Positions 1-9,895 of a stretch of DNA of 64,000 nucleotides are shown piece after piece (the first letter of the stretch is position 1; each line of letters opens with the position of its first letter). The stretch is from Trichlorobacter ammonificans (GTDB taxonomy: Bacteria > Desulfobacterota > Desulfuromonadia > Geobacterales > Pseudopelobacteraceae). The notes below the pieces were generated by a model. That model ran no database searches. It was not told where the DNA came from and saw nothing but the letters and a program-made list of their open reading frames with translations. The DNA lies in contig NZ_OW150024.1 of assembly GCF_933509905.1 (NCBI RefSeq), forward strand, positions 2,654,001 to 2,718,000, written 5' to 3'. Position numbers and translations under genes: made by a program.

Positions 1-104
1 GACAGCATAGAACACAAGGTGATACGCCGCATCCGCCGAAACTCAACAAAGACCGTAACTATTACCAGAACAATAAAAACTATTAAAACGAAGTTAAAAA
101 GCAT
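1..104 (-). CDS. Partial membrane protein of the polysaccharide cluster, cut by the window edge
   Basis: An open frame starts with ATG at 104 and runs off the left edge without a stop, giving about 34 residues. They form one long hydrophobic segment (MLFNFVLIVFIVLVIVTVF) followed by a basic stretch (EFRRMRR), as expected for a first membrane helix with a cytoplasmic loop after it. It follows the flippase gene on the same strand in AT-rich DNA, so an O-antigen polymerase (Wzy) or another membrane enzyme of the cluster is plausible. That is inference from position only. The ribosome binding site is weak. Confidence 0.5.
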   Translation of the reverse strand, partial: MLFNFVLIVFIVLVIVTVFVEFRRMRRITLCSML

Positions 105-167
105 ACATTTAAACCTAATTGAAAGCCGTTTTAATCAGCATGTGCACAAATCAAAGAATCATGAATT

Positions 168-1670
168 TTAAGCATAGCCTCTAGTATACTTTTTGATTAG
201 CATTTTAGTGGATGGTGTAACGGCCGATGCAGCAAGCAAGGTCACTACATAGCAAGCAAAAATGGTAACAGCCCCGCTAAAACCATATATTTCCCAACTT
301 ATAACATATTTAGCAAAACCTCCAACAACTAATGAAATAAGTAGCGGGAGTCCAAAATCACGAGTTAACCACTTATTGTGCTCAAAAGGAATGAAATATG
401 AGTGAGTTACTCTCACAATAATGTAATCCTGAATTAAGCTAATAAATGTATATGCGATAGAAGCACCCAGCATTCCGTAGTGCTTTGCTATTATAAGCAT
501 GGTCGGTGCATATACAAGCACGGAAAAAAAATAAACATACACTAGATGTTTGGTTTTACCAAATGCTTGACTTACTGCATACTGCATACATAACATACCA
601 TTAAATGCTGCCCCAATTAACAATATTGACAATAATGGCGAACAGCGTTCAGATGTTAATGGGTTATTTGTCCACAATAACAGTATTTCATTAGAAAATA
701 GAATTATAATTACTGATACAGGGATAACAGCTATAGACATAAACTGATTTGCTTTGTGGTAAACGACTTTAAAAGCATCTAAATCTTTTTGGGCCACTAA
801 CTGTGTCATCAACGGCAAAAATGCCGAATAAATTGGATAATATAGCATAAACAAGCTTCCTACTACTTGCCATACCAGACTGTAATAACCAAAATCAGCA
901 AGAGACAGTTGTTTGCTGAGGACTATTTTGTCGAGCTGATTAAACAGGATAATTAAAATAGAAACAGCACTCATGCCAGCAGCAAAGCGCCACACAGAAA
1001 TCAGAGTACTTGGCTTGAATTTTGGCGCGCATCGCCAATTTCCTGGCAAAACACACCATAGGGCCACGGCGATAGTACCCACATTTGCAACACTCATGAA
1101 TAATTGCCAATTAAAAAAAGCTCTAATAGGATCATGCGAAACGATAACTGCTATTACAGAGCCAGCCCCTCGCATTGTCCAGATTAGTGTATTGAGAACA
1201 TTAAAAAGTACTTGTTTTTGTAATCCCATAAGTGCGCCAGTATAAAAGCCTACTGGCCATTGCAGTACGATCGATAACCCCATAATCACTACTGCATAAT
1301 TTATCGTCTCAACCGGTAATGACGCTGAATGGAACCACTTGCTGACTATTATAGGAGATAAAAGAAGCACTCCTATGCAAAGCACTATAGCAACCGCCCA
1401 GTAAACAATTTCTAATGTTCTGACCATATCACGAATTTGCTGCTCTTTGCCCGTGACAGCTGTAAAGCACGCCATTTCACGATTGATTGATGGGCTCAGT
1501 CCCATATCGAGTATTGTCATTAGCGGCTGTATAGCGGCAAAGGCTCCGATCACACCATAGGCTTCAATTCCTATATATTTTATATAAAGCGGCACAAAAG
1601 CAATATTAATAATCGCTGCCCAAATTTTGCCAGCGTAATTGGCAACTATATTTGATCTAAGAGAGCTCAA
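168..1670 (-). CDS. Wzx-type polysaccharide flippase (MATE/MOP superfamily)
   Basis: A 500-residue, strongly hydrophobic protein with about 12-14 predicted membrane helices. The N-terminus (NYAGKIWAAIINIAFVPLYI, then a G-EAYGVIG motif) is typical of oligosaccharide flippases that move undecaprenyl-linked O-antigen or capsule repeat units across the inner membrane. The start is TTG at 1670, with AAGGA six bases upstream. That AAGGA lies right at the stop codon of the gene before it, so the two are translationally linked. The DNA is much more AT-rich than the window downstream of about 3 kb, which is common for O-antigen genes gained by transfer. The transported unit cannot be told from sequence. 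Confidence 0.88.
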   Translation of the reverse strand: MSSLRSNIVANYAGKIWAAIINIAFVPLYIKYIGIEAYGVIGAFAAIQPLMTILDMGLSPSINREMACFTAVTGKEQQIRDMVRTLEIVYWAVAIVLCIGVLLLSPIIVSKWFHSASLPVETINYAVVIMGLSIVLQWPVGFYTGALMGLQKQVLFNVLNTLIWTMRGAGSVIAVIVSHDPIRAFFNWQLFMSVANVGTIAVALWCVLPGNWRCAPKFKPSTLISVWRFAAGMSAVSILIILFNQLDKIVLSKQLSLADFGYYSLVWQVVGSLFMLYYPIYSAFLPLMTQLVAQKDLDAFKVVYHKANQFMSIAVIPVSVIIILFSNEILLLWTNNPLTSERCSPLLSILLIGAAFNGMLCMQYAVSQAFGKTKHLVYVYFFSVLVYAPTMLIIAKHYGMLGASIAYTFISLIQDYIIVRVTHSYFIPFEHNKWLTRDFGLPLLISLVVGGFAKYVISWEIYGFSGAVTIFACYVVTLLAASAVTPSTKMLIKKYTRGYA

Positions 1671-1679
1671 ATTTTGTCC

Positions 1680-2933
1680 TTAGGGTCGGTTGTCGTGACA
1701 CCTCGAGCACCTTGAAGTTTCCATTTCATTCAAAAGCCTTGGAAGCTTATCAGCAATGTTGTCCGAGTACCACAGCAGCACTCCATTTTCCCCATCAGAC
1801 TTGTAGTAAACACCACTATTATCTTGATTTTTTATAATTACAGCAAGCGCATTGGATATTATAGGGTTGTTATTCGTTCCAAATTCTTTGTCTATCAGAT
1901 AAAAAGCTAGCGCAGTATCCGCACAACACTCTACGCATCGTGGGGCTTCAGAATCATAGTTAAAGGTTGCAATATCTGTTAGCATGTATTTTTTTACCCC
2001 ATTTGAAATTTTCGGTATTTCAGAATAAAAAATATCATACAAATCTGGAAATATTTTTTTTATACTCTTTTTGTTCTCTAAAAAACTGGACAGCAAAATC
2101 ATGCTATAGAAAGCGTCATGACTGTTGTAAAAAAGCTGATGCGGCAATTTTTTTAGGTACTTTCTATATTTTGTATTAGACAAAGAGTCGTAATCCCACA
2201 ATCCTGAAGAACCATGATAACCCCTCAAGCTGTGCTTAAACAAATTTACAGCCATATTATATAGATTTTCTGGACACTCACTGGTCAAATCACAATAATA
2301 GGCAATGGTTGTAAATGCAAAAAAATTAGGATTATACGTTTCATACTCGCCATTATTGGTTTTGGTGACAAGTCTTTGCTTTACATAAAATTTGTCCAGT
2401 GACTTTATAGTTTTTTCTGCATAATCTAAGTATATTTTGTTGTTTGTCTCGCGATAGACATCCAAAAAAATTTTTCCAAAAAATGAGTTGTACAGTGAAT
2501 TAGTTCCAGCAAAACTTGACATATTCCATGTCCAGTCAGCATTCTTAACCTGAATAATATATCTTAAGACCCTTTCAAGCTTGTTTCTGTAATAATCAGT
2601 TCTGTATTTTCTGTATAACTCAAGATACATAGATGCAATAGTACCAAGATACAAAGGATATCCTTCGTTATACTCGTATCCGTATTTATTATTTTCGAGT
2701 GACACAATGAATTTCTCATACAAATGAATACTATTCCAGTAACGACTAGTATCTATAATTGTTGAATTCATGCTAACATTATTGTCAACATTGTAAACTG
2801 AATCGCTTTTATTGATATTTACAGCCAGATATAAACTAATAATCAGAATTACTAAGGCGCAAATAATAATTTTACACCTTATATTTGCAAGCTTATTATT
2901 CATAGTTATGATTCGATTAAGTTTATATTTCAT
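1680..2933 (-). CDS. Unknown membrane-anchored protein, possibly alpha/alpha-barrel (epimerase or glycosidase-like)
   Basis: I do not recognise this 417-residue protein firmly. Residues 20-42 form one hydrophobic segment (IIICALVILIISLYLAV), so the rest is probably periplasmic. The body is rich in Tyr, Asn and Lys and has repeated helical segments resembling the alpha/alpha-barrel folds of uronyl C5-epimerases and glycoside hydrolases. That would suit the uronic acid sugar cluster but is inference. The ATG overlaps the stop of wbpE by ATGA, implying coupling; a second ATG at 2903 is a possible start. The DNA is very AT-rich. The extreme C-terminus carries CSRCH, a CxxCH pattern, in a tail whose bases look more GC-rich than the rest of the gene. 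Confidence 0.6.
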   Translation of the reverse strand: MKYKLNRIITMNNKLANIRCKIIICALVILIISLYLAVNINKSDSVYNVDNNVSMNSTIIDTSRYWNSIHLYEKFIVSLENNKYGYEYNEGYPLYLGTIASMYLELYRKYRTDYYRNKLERVLRYIIQVKNADWTWNMSSFAGTNSLYNSFFGKIFLDVYRETNNKIYLDYAEKTIKSLDKFYVKQRLVTKTNNGEYETYNPNFFAFTTIAYYCDLTSECPENLYNMAVNLFKHSLRGYHGSSGLWDYDSLSNTKYRKYLKKLPHQLFYNSHDAFYSMILLSSFLENKKSIKKIFPDLYDIFYSEIPKISNGVKKYMLTDIATFNYDSEAPRCVECCADTALAFYLIDKEFGTNNNPIISNALAVIIKNQDNSGVYYKSDGENGVLLWYSDNIADKLPRLLNEMETSRCSRCHDNRP

Positions 2934-4033
2934 ATAAACAAAGAGCTTCGCAAAGCTTTTGTTACTGATAAAATATTAGCCTCAGTTAGATATGGATGCA
3001 TCGGCAGACTCATAACGCCCTTTGCTGCAGCCTCTGCAACAGGGAAACTCCCTTCCACATGCCCCAAACTTGCAAAAACCGGCTGCATATGCAGCGGAAC
3101 AGGATAATGGACCGCCGTTGGAATGCCTTTCTCCTGAAGTTTTTTAATCACCTCATCCCGCCCTTTAACCTGAATAGTATACTGGGCATAGACAGAACTG
3201 CTACCTGGTGCAATATATGGCGTAACCCCTACCCCCGAAAGTAGTTCGGAGTACCGTGTTCCAATTCGCTCACGTGCGGCTACTTCGTCACCGAAAATCT
3301 CCAGCTTTGCAAGCAGAACAGCTGCCTGCAGGGTATCAAGGCGACCGTTTATCCCCAGTATCGGGTGGTGATAGCGACGGTCCTGTCCATGGCTCATGAT
3401 CTGCCGCATTTTTTTCGCCAAGGCGTCGTCATTGGTGAAACAAGCGCCGCCATCACCGTAACAGCCGAGCGGTTTTGAGGGGAAGAAGCTGGTACATCCG
3501 ATGGTTGAAAGGGCACAGGATTTGCGCCCCCGGTAGGTGGCGCCGAAGCTCTGACAGGCATCCTCGACAACCGGCAGGTTGTATTTGTCTGCAATTGCAT
3601 TGATGGCGTCAAAGTCGGCGCACTGACCGTAGAGACTCACCGGCATGATTGCCTTAGTTCTGACCGTGATGGCCGCCTCCAGACGTAGCGGGTCAAGGTT
3701 GTAGGTTCCAGGATCAATATCGACAAAAACAGGAGTAGCCCCCAGCAGGGCTATCATTTCGCCGGTGGCAATAAAGGTGAAGGGGGAGGTAATGACTTCA
3801 TCACCGGGACCAATTTCAAGCGCTATCATGGCGATCAACAGGGCATCGGTTCCACTTGAAACGCCAATGGCGTGGTGTACACCACAGTAGTCCGCGAGCT
3901 TTTCCTCAAGCTCACCAACCTCCGGCCCCATGATGTATTGCCCATGCCCGAGCACGGCCTGCATGCGACGATCAAGATTAGCTCTGATTCTCTGTTGTTG
4001 CGTTGCCAGATCGATAAATGGAATGGTCTGCAT
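2930..4033 (-). CDS. wbpE: DegT/DnrJ/EryC1/StrS aminotransferase, WbpE-like
   Basis: A 367-residue PLP-dependent sugar aminotransferase. The internal aldimine lysine is Lys187 in FFPSKPLG, followed by the usual YGDGGA motif. EDACQSFGA (158-166) supplies the PLP-ring aspartate region, and SSGTDAL (59-65) the phosphate-binding loop. In the WbpA-B-E-D pathway this enzyme transaminates the 3-keto group of UDP-GlcNAcA to give the 3-amino sugar. The gene lies in a tight minus-strand run, three bases after wbpA, and overlaps the next gene by four bases. GC content is normal for the window, so the shift to AT-rich DNA falls at its 3' end. Confidence 0.93.
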   Translation of the reverse strand: MQTIPFIDLATQQQRIRANLDRRMQAVLGHGQYIMGPEVGELEEKLADYCGVHHAIGVSSGTDALLIAMIALEIGPGDEVITSPFTFIATGEMIALLGATPVFVDIDPGTYNLDPLRLEAAITVRTKAIMPVSLYGQCADFDAINAIADKYNLPVVEDACQSFGATYRGRKSCALSTIGCTSFFPSKPLGCYGDGGACFTNDDALAKKMRQIMSHGQDRRYHHPILGINGRLDTLQAAVLLAKLEIFGDEVAARERIGTRYSELLSGVGVTPYIAPGSSSVYAQYTIQVKGRDEVIKKLQEKGIPTAVHYPVPLHMQPVFASLGHVEGSFPVAEAAAKGVMSLPMHPYLTEANILSVTKALRSSLFI

Positions 4034-4036
4034 GAC

Positions 4037-5341
4037 TCAAGCCTTTATGATGTTCGGTGCCGGAGCGCCGTAAACCCCACGCGTGTCGATGATCAGCACT
4101 GCGTGTTTCCGGAGCAGCTCATAGTCAAAGCGGTCATGGTTGGTGGCAATGATTACACAGTCGTACCCCCGCAACGAGTCGGCAGTAATCGCAACGCTGC
4201 TGAGATCGAAGTGATGCTCGCGCATTTTCGGAAAAACCGGTACGTGAGGATCAGAATAGGATATGATGGCCCCCTTGTCCCGTAACATCTCCATAATGGC
4301 AACCGACGGAGATTCTCGCATGTCATCGACATTCTTTTTGTAGGCAATCCCCAGTACAAGTATCCTGCTGTCCTTAATTGACTTGCAGTGGCTGTTAAGT
4401 CCATCGGTGACTTTACTGATCACCCATTCCGGCATGCTGCTGTTGACCTCACCGGCTAACTCGATGAAGCGGGTGTGCAGGCCGTATTCACGCGCTTTCC
4501 AGGTCAGGTAGAACGGATCAATCGGAATGCAATGTCCTCCCAGGCCGGGACCTGGATAGTAGGGGGTAAAACCGAACGGCTTGGTGGCAGCCGCGCGGAT
4601 CACCTCATGAATATCAATCCCCATTCTGTCGGCAACGATCTTCATTTCATTGACAAGGCCGATATTGACGGCACGATGGATATTTTCTAGCAGCTTGGTC
4701 ATCTCGGCAACACGGGTGCTGCTGACCGGCACAACCGTGTCTATCACCTGACCGTAAAGGGCAAGTCCTGCCTGCTGGCACTGTTCGGTGGCTCCGCCGC
4801 AAACTTTGGGTATTGTACGGGTGTGGAAATCGGGATTACCCGGATCCTCCCGCTCCGGCGAATAGACAAGAAAGATATCGCGCCCCACTACAAGACCGGT
4901 GGACTCAATGCGTGGTCTCAGCTCTTCGTCAGTGGTGCCGGGGTAGGTAGTGCTTTCCAGCGAAACAATCTGGCCGGCACGCAAATGTGGGACCAGTGCC
5001 TCGGTAGTGTCGATAACAAAGCTCAGGTCCGGCTCCCGGTATTTGTTCAGGGGAGTGGGAACACAAATTATCAGGGCATCGGCCTCGGCACTGCGGGAAA
5101 AATCGGTTGTAGCCTCAAAGCCCTTACCGAGTGCCTTCCCAATTGCCTCTGCCGGAATATGCTCGATGTAGCTTTCTCCCCGGCTTAGGCTATTTGTCTT
5201 CTCTGCGTCGATATCAAAGCCAAGTACCTTATAACCGACCTCGGCATAGCGCAGCATGAGCGGCAGCCCAACATACCCGAGGCCGACAATACCGACAACA
5301 GCCTGCTTCTTGATAAGCTTATCAACCAGTGTGATGTGCAT
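4037..5341 (-). CDS. wbpA: UDP-N-acetylglucosamine 6-dehydrogenase, WbpA-like
   Basis: A 434-residue UDP-glucose/GDP-mannose dehydrogenase family protein. Rossmann motif [10 protein letters not shown] lies at residues 19-28 and the catalytic cysteine is Cys271 in GGHCIPIDP. The C-terminal UDP-binding domain follows ([18 protein letters not shown]). It oxidises C6 of UDP-GlcNAc to the uronic acid with NAD, the first step of the UDP-diNAc-uronate pathway. Neighbouring wbpB, wbpD and wbpE supply the other steps, which is why WbpA is preferred over a plain Ugd. AAGGA precedes the ATG by nine bases. Confidence 0.93.
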   Translation of the reverse strand: MHITLVDKLIKKQAVVGIVGLGYVGLPLMLRYAEVGYKVLGFDIDAEKTNSLSRGESYIEHIPAEAIGKALGKGFEATTDFSRSAEADALIICVPTPLNKYREPDLSFVIDTTEALVPHLRAGQIVSLESTTYPGTTDEELRPRIESTGLVVGRDIFLVYSPEREDPGNPDFHTRTIPKVCGGATEQCQQAGLALYGQVIDTVVPVSSTRVAEMTKLLENIHRAVNIGLVNEMKIVADRMGIDIHEVIRAAATKPFGFTPYYPGPGLGGHCIPIDPFYLTWKAREYGLHTRFIELAGEVNSSMPEWVISKVTDGLNSHCKSIKDSRILVLGIAYKKNVDDMRESPSVAIMEMLRDKGAIISYSDPHVPVFPKMREHHFDLSSVAITADSLRGYDCVIIATNHDRFDYELLRKHAVLIIDTRGVYGAPAPNIIKA

Positions 5342-5356
5342 CCGCTTCTATCCTTC

Positions 5357-6004
5357 CTAGCATTTCAAATCATCGTAAAAGACAGTTCCGATTGTTTTGT
5401 CCGCCGGCAGGGGTGCGTCCTCGTCCAGGTCGAGACACCTGAGAATTCCGGGCTCGATTTCGCGATAGCGATAGCCGCTTTCCTTGCAGACCATGATCCC
5501 GTCCGGGCCGGGGATAAGCGGCAGGCCGTGGCGACTCATCCACCCTTTCTGACGAGCTGGCACCCCGACCATCAGGGCATAATCGGGAACATCCTTCGCC
5601 ACTACTGCGCCGGCGGCAACAAAGGCATACCGGCCGACGGTGATACCGCAGACCACGGTGGCATTGGCGCCAATGGAGCAGCCGCGGCGCAGCAGGGTTC
5701 TCTCATACAGCGCACGCCGGACAACCTGGGAGCGAGGATTGGTCACATTGGTAAGAACACAGGAAGGCCCAAGAAAGACATCATCTTCGATAACGGTCCC
5801 TTCATAAATAGAGACGTTATTCTGCACCTTGACGTTTGAGCCGATGACAACGCCGGGCGACACCACGCAGTTCTGTCCAAAGCTGCACTGTGCGCCGATT
5901 CTGGCACCGCTCATGACATGGCTGAAGTGCCAAATCTTGGTACCGGAGCCAATTTCAGCCCCTTCATCGACGTATGACGATTCATGCACGAAATAGTCAG
6001 CCAT
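5357..6004 (-). CDS. wbpD: UDP-2-acetamido-3-amino-uronate N-acetyltransferase, WbpD-like
   Basis: A 215-residue left-handed beta-helix acetyltransferase. Hexapeptide repeats ([LIV]-G-x4) run from about residue 15 to 145, for example [16 protein letters not shown] and [20 protein letters not shown], as in the WbpD/WlbB family. It acetylates the 3-amino group made by WbpE. The C-terminal 50 residues (about 160-215, with ESGYRYRE) form a short extension. The start has GAGGTGA ten bases upstream and overlaps the end of wbpB by eight bases, so the genes are co-transcribed. Confidence 0.92.
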   Translation of the reverse strand: MADYFVHESSYVDEGAEIGSGTKIWHFSHVMSGARIGAQCSFGQNCVVSPGVVIGSNVKVQNNVSIYEGTVIEDDVFLGPSCVLTNVTNPRSQVVRRALYERTLLRRGCSIGANATVVCGITVGRYAFVAAGAVVAKDVPDYALMVGVPARQKGWMSRHGLPLIPGPDGIMVCKESGYRYREIEPGILRCLDLDEDAPLPADKTIGTVFYDDLKC

Positions 6005-6971
6005 GATTCACCTCATGAATATGCTGCAAGAATGGGTGCGAGGAGGCCGAGATGCCAATCTGCCTGGCCTCCCTGATGTCGTGGGCAAGCACGATGGCAG
6101 GACGGGCATCATTGAGCCCGAAGCCGTTCCCTTCAAGCGTGCGCTGGTAAACCACCGTATGCAGGTCCGTAAAGCCTTCCGAGAACTCGATTTCCTTGCC
6201 GTCCACCGTAATGGAACGAAAGGTGGACAGGCCACACTCCGTTGCCGATTCAGGGAGGTCCTTGCGATCGATGGAAAGGAACCACTTCACCCTGGCTCGC
6301 TCCAGCTCAATATAGCCGCCAGTTTTCAAACTATCCGCATAATGCACGTCGCTGCCCTGCACCGCTCCGAACAGCCAGATCAGCAGATCAAAAAAGTGAA
6401 TACCGATATTGGTGGCAACGCCACCGGCTTTCTCAGGGTTTCCCTTCCAAGAGTTAAGGTACCAAGGCCCTCGGGAAGTGATGTAGGTCAGGGTAACATC
6501 ATGCTTGACCTGCCCCCCCGCAGGGTAATCACCCAGCAGGGATTCGCGCAGAGCAACCAGCGAGGGATGGACGCGGAGTTGAAGAATGGTATTCACTCTG
6601 CGACCGCTTTCCTCTTCCAGCTCCTGTAATGCATCAAGATTCCAAGGATTAAGTACCAACGGCTTTTCGCAAATGGCATCCGCCCCGATACGCAAGGCAA
6701 AACGGATGTGCGCATCGTGAAGATAATTGGGTGAGCAGATGCTGACGTACTCGATACGGCTTTCCCCAACCTGACGCCTCAGCTTTTCAGCAAAACGGTC
6801 AAACCGTTCGAATTCGGTAAAAAAGGGAACGTCTGAAAAAAAGCGGTCAAGAATTCCGACTGAGTCGTTGACATCAAGAGCTGCCACCAGGCGATTGCCG
6901 GTATCCTTGATGGCCTTCAGGTGGCGGGGGGCAATGTAGCCGCCGACGCCGATAATGGCAAAATTTTTCAT
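5997..6971 (-). CDS. wbpB: Gfo/Idh/MocA oxidoreductase, WbpB-like
   Basis: About 324 residues from the ATG at 6971. The N-terminal Rossmann motif is [20 protein letters not shown] and the family motif [12 protein letters not shown] lies near residue 95, followed by a GFO_IDH_MocA C-terminal fold. In the WbpA-B-E-D route it oxidises C3 of UDP-GlcNAcA with tightly held NAD to give the keto substrate of WbpE. A TTG at 6983 in the same frame is an alternative start, but AGGAG sits too close to it. It is the first gene of the polysaccharide operon in the window, so the promoter should lie in 6972-7737. Confidence 0.92.
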   Translation of the reverse strand: MKNFAIIGVGGYIAPRHLKAIKDTGNRLVAALDVNDSVGILDRFFSDVPFFTEFERFDRFAEKLRRQVGESRIEYVSICSPNYLHDAHIRFALRIGADAICEKPLVLNPWNLDALQELEEESGRRVNTILQLRVHPSLVALRESLLGDYPAGGQVKHDVTLTYITSRGPWYLNSWKGNPEKAGGVATNIGIHFFDLLIWLFGAVQGSDVHYADSLKTGGYIELERARVKWFLSIDRKDLPESATECGLSTFRSITVDGKEIEFSEGFTDLHTVVYQRTLEGNGFGLNDARPAIVLAHDIREARQIGISASSHPFLQHIHEVNHG

Positions 6972-7737
6972 GGCTCGTCCCAAACTCCTAATAACGTTAT
7001 ATCTGTACCAATGCTATTCTTACCGACGTTACCCGGCATTGTCTGTTGCACACCCCACTCTGCTGTGGAGAGAATAGCCTGAGCTTTGCGAGGTACTGAA
7101 GACATTACGAGTCTGTCGCGTAGGCTCGGTGTGGTCGACATAGCGATACCAAGATTATTATTAAACACAGCAGCCGGAATGACTGAACTATACGGGCAGG
7201 AGCTGATGTATTGTGGTGGATAGTTGTGGATGGCACCCTGATATTCACGATCGGCACCGGTGGTATTGCCAGAAAAGCGGGGCTGGGGTTGCCGTTTAAA
7301 TGGGGGCAGTGCTGTTTCGCATAATGCAGGAGCATCGGGGAGGAGGGCTGTGACAATACTATACTTGCCACCAAGCCGTAGCCGTGCCACTCCTGTCTGC
7401 TCCATTCCCTGACGACGAAGGGAAACAGCTCCTGACATTGTTATGTGTACTGCTATTCCGTACATGGCCACGCCATGGGAAAACATCGGACTGCACTAAA
7501 TGTCATACAATATCTCGTAAGGAATGTACTGGTTAAAATGTGCTTATATCCCCCTCCCTCCTATGTTTTCAAGTAAAAACTTAAGCAGCAAATAAGATAC
7601 TTTAGCACCTTGGAGTATCAAGGCGGCCTGCTTGTGGGGCCATCCTGGATTTTAATAAATAAGACTGAGATAGTCGAGATTCAAAAAAGATCGCATTAAA
7701 ACACCAAAGGACACACAGCATTCGCGTTTCCACCAGG
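6972..7737. other. Intergenic region of about 770 bp with no convincing gene
   Basis: This gap separates the polysaccharide operon from the pilus operon. A minus-strand open frame at 6968-7486 overlaps the start of wbpB, has no family resemblance, no good ribosome binding site and mixed composition, so I do not call it. The region between about 7490 and 7700 is AT-richer and could hold the wbp promoter and the end of the pilus transcript. I found no clear hairpin-plus-T terminator and no standard promoter. The stretch may include eroded coding sequence. Confidence 0.5.
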
Positions 7738-8673
7738 TTAACGCAGCTTTCCGCTGAGGAACACCAATGTAACAGCCACGGCCAGCGCCAGTAGCAGTGC
7801 AGCCAAGCGCCAGGAGAACATGCCGGTTGAGCGACGTGCCTCCGCAGGCTGTTCCTGGTGCATGATCTCCTTTGCAGCGATCTCCACCTGGCGGCGCTGC
7901 ACCTGGGGTTTTCCTTCCAGATAGGCGACCATCAGACTGCGGGAAGCCACCAGGTTGATCAGACGGGGGATACCGTTCGAACAGCGGTGAATTTCCCTGA
8001 TGGCTTCCTGATCGAAGAGATGGACGGAACGGGCACCGGCTCGTTGCAGGCGGGTGGTCAGGTAGTCGGCGGTAGCCGGCTCCGAAAGGTGGGAGAGCCG
8101 TGCGCGGACCGATATCCGCTGGTTCAGCTGCCGCAGGTTGTTTGAAGCGAGCTTTTCAGTCAGCTCCGGCTGCCCCACCAGGATGATCTGCAGCAGTTTT
8201 TCCTTCTCGGTCTCCAGATTTGAGAGCAACCGCAGCTCCTCCATGGTCTCGTCCGGCAGTTGCTGGGCTTCGTCAACGATGATGACTACCCGCCGCCCCT
8301 GTCCGGCCTGTTCCAGCAGAAAATCCCGGAACTCCTTGATCATGTCGTTTTTGTTGCCGGAAAGGGGGTAAATTACCTCCAGGTCCTGCAGGATCGCTTC
8401 CAGAAACTCTTGCGGATTCAGCCGCGGGGTCATGATCAGGGCGATTTCCGCCTTATCCAGCCACTTGTTCACAAAAATCCGGACCAGGGTGGTCTTGCCG
8501 GTGCCCGGCTCGCCGGTAAGCAGACAGAACCCCTCGCGGTTATTCATGATGTAATCCAGGGACAGCAGGGCGTTGGCATGGTCGCCGGAGGGATAATAAT
8601 AGGCCGGATCCGGCGTCAGGGCGAACGGGTCTTCCAGCAGGCTGTAAAAGGCAAGGTACGAAGTGTTGGTCAT
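7738..8673 (-). CDS. mshM: ExeA/GspA-type AAA ATPase, MshM-like
   Basis: 311 residues. Walker A is GEPGTGKT (54-61) and Walker B is VVIIVDEAQ near residue 132, in an AAA+ fold typical of ExeA/GspA/MshM ATPases. A single membrane helix lies near the C-terminus (about 288-306, LAALLLALAVAVTLVFLSG). Such proteins act at the inner membrane to help place or assemble the secretin in the cell wall. It is the last gene of the MSHA-like operon and starts just after the GspF-like gene, with AAGGG upstream. It lacks the long C-terminal peptidoglycan-binding part of full GspA proteins. Confidence 0.85.
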   Translation of the reverse strand: MTNTSYLAFYSLLEDPFALTPDPAYYYPSGDHANALLSLDYIMNNREGFCLLTGEPGTGKTTLVRIFVNKWLDKAEIALIMTPRLNPQEFLEAILQDLEVIYPLSGNKNDMIKEFRDFLLEQAGQGRRVVIIVDEAQQLPDETMEELRLLSNLETEKEKLLQIILVGQPELTEKLASNNLRQLNQRISVRARLSHLSEPATADYLTTRLQRAGARSVHLFDQEAIREIHRCSNGIPRLINLVASRSLMVAYLEGKPQVQRRQVEIAAKEIMHQEQPAEARRSTGMFSWRLAALLLALAVAVTLVFLSGKLR

Positions 8674-8677
8674 GGGG

Positions 8678-9895
8678 TCATCCCTTTCCCACCGCCGAGA
8701 TCAGGTCGTAGACCGGCAGGAGCAGCCCCATGATGATCACGGCGAACATGACGCCGATAAAACCGATCACCACCGGTTCGATGATCTTGCCCAGCTTGTC
8801 GGAAATCTCGTCCAGTTTTTTCAGGTAGTGGGTGGCCAGGAAACTGAACTGGTTATCGAGACTGCCGCTGCTCTCGCCGATCCCCACCAGCCGGACCACC
8901 ATCACCGGGAAGACCGGATGCTTGCGCAGGGCGTCGGCGATGGTGCTGCCGTAGGTGATATCTTCGCGGATCTGGTCGAAGGCCTTTTTGAAGACCGCGT
9001 TATGGACAACGCTGGAAACGATCCCCAGGGTACGGTCGACGGTCAGGCCGGCCACGATCAGTATCCGCATTTGCTCGGCAAAGACCGCCAGCAGCCGGTT
9101 GTACTCGATCAGCTTGTAGATCGGCAGCCGCAGTTTTGCGGCATCGATCAGATACAGCCCCTGCTCGCTCCGCTTGAGCAGCCTGAAGCCCCCGTAGGCC
9201 GCGGCAACAACCAGCGGCGCCAAGTACCAGAACTGTTGCGTCACGGTGCTGGCTCCCATGAGGATACGGGTCAACAGCGGCAGCTTGACCCCCATTCCCT
9301 TGATGGTGCCGATGATTTGGGGCAGGACGAACACCAGCCAGAAGATCAGCGCCCCCAACGTGGTGACAATGGCAAAGGCCGGATAGATCAGCGCCTTCTT
9401 GATGGCAGCTGTCAGGTCCTCCACCCGCTGCAGGTGCTCCGCCACATCAGCCAGACTCTTCTCGAAGCGGCCGGTCTCCTCCCCCACCCGCACCAGACGG
9501 GTAAAGATGTCCGGAAACACGGCGCCGCGCCGGTCAAGGGCATCGGAAAAGGTGGAGCCCTGCTCGATCTCCTGCTTGATGTTGCCGAGTATGTTGCGCA
9601 GCGTCGGATTGGGGGTCGCGCTGATGATATCCGCCAGCGAAGTGGTAATCGGCAGGCCGGCCCCCATCATGACCGACAGGCTGTTGGCCAGCTCGATGAT
9701 ATCCATTCGCCGGACTTTTTGCTGGGCAAACCGGCGCATCAGACCGTCAAGCAGCCCCGCGCTCTCCTGTATGGACAGCACGAGGTAGCCCCGGGCGGCA
9801 AGGTCCTGCGCAACAACCTCCTCCGACTCCGCCTTGATCAGCCCCTGCTGCCTGACTCCGTCTCCGTCGACAGCCTGATAGCGGTAGGTGGTCAT
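8678..9895 (-). CDS. mshG: Type IV pilus / type II secretion inner-membrane platform protein (GspF/PilC/MshG family)
   Basis: 405 residues with the two repeated T2SSF domains of the family (about 65-190 and 268-390), each with the hallmark pattern of a GxL-hydrophobic stretch followed by SxxD (for example GSTFSDAL and GSTIADAL). Three long membrane helices lie near 170, 220 and 380. The protein is the platform on which the assembly ATPase acts to add pilins. It overlaps the mshE-like gene by four bases (ATGA). Confidence 0.92.
   Translation of the reverse strand: MTTYRYQAVDGDGVRQQGLIKAESEEVVAQDLAARGYLVLSIQESAGLLDGLMRRFAQQKVRRMDIIELANSLSVMMGAGLPITTSLADIISATPNPTLRNILGNIKQEIEQGSTFSDALDRRGAVFPDIFTRLVRVGEETGRFEKSLADVAEHLQRVEDLTAAIKKALIYPAFAIVTTLGALIFWLVFVLPQIIGTIKGMGVKLPLLTRILMGASTVTQQFWYLAPLVVAAAYGGFRLLKRSEQGLYLIDAAKLRLPIYKLIEYNRLLAVFAEQMRILIVAGLTVDRTLGIVSSVVHNAVFKKAFDQIREDITYGSTIADALRKHPVFPVMVVRLVGIGESSGSLDNQFSFLATHYLKKLDEISDKLGKIIEPVVIGFIGVMFAVIIMGLLLPVYDLISAVGKG

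Noticed and set aside
6968-7486. 172-codon open frame on the minus strand before wbpB
   Set aside because: It overlaps the wbpB start, has no recognisable family motif, no good ribosome binding site and irregular composition. It is kept only as part of the intergenic description.
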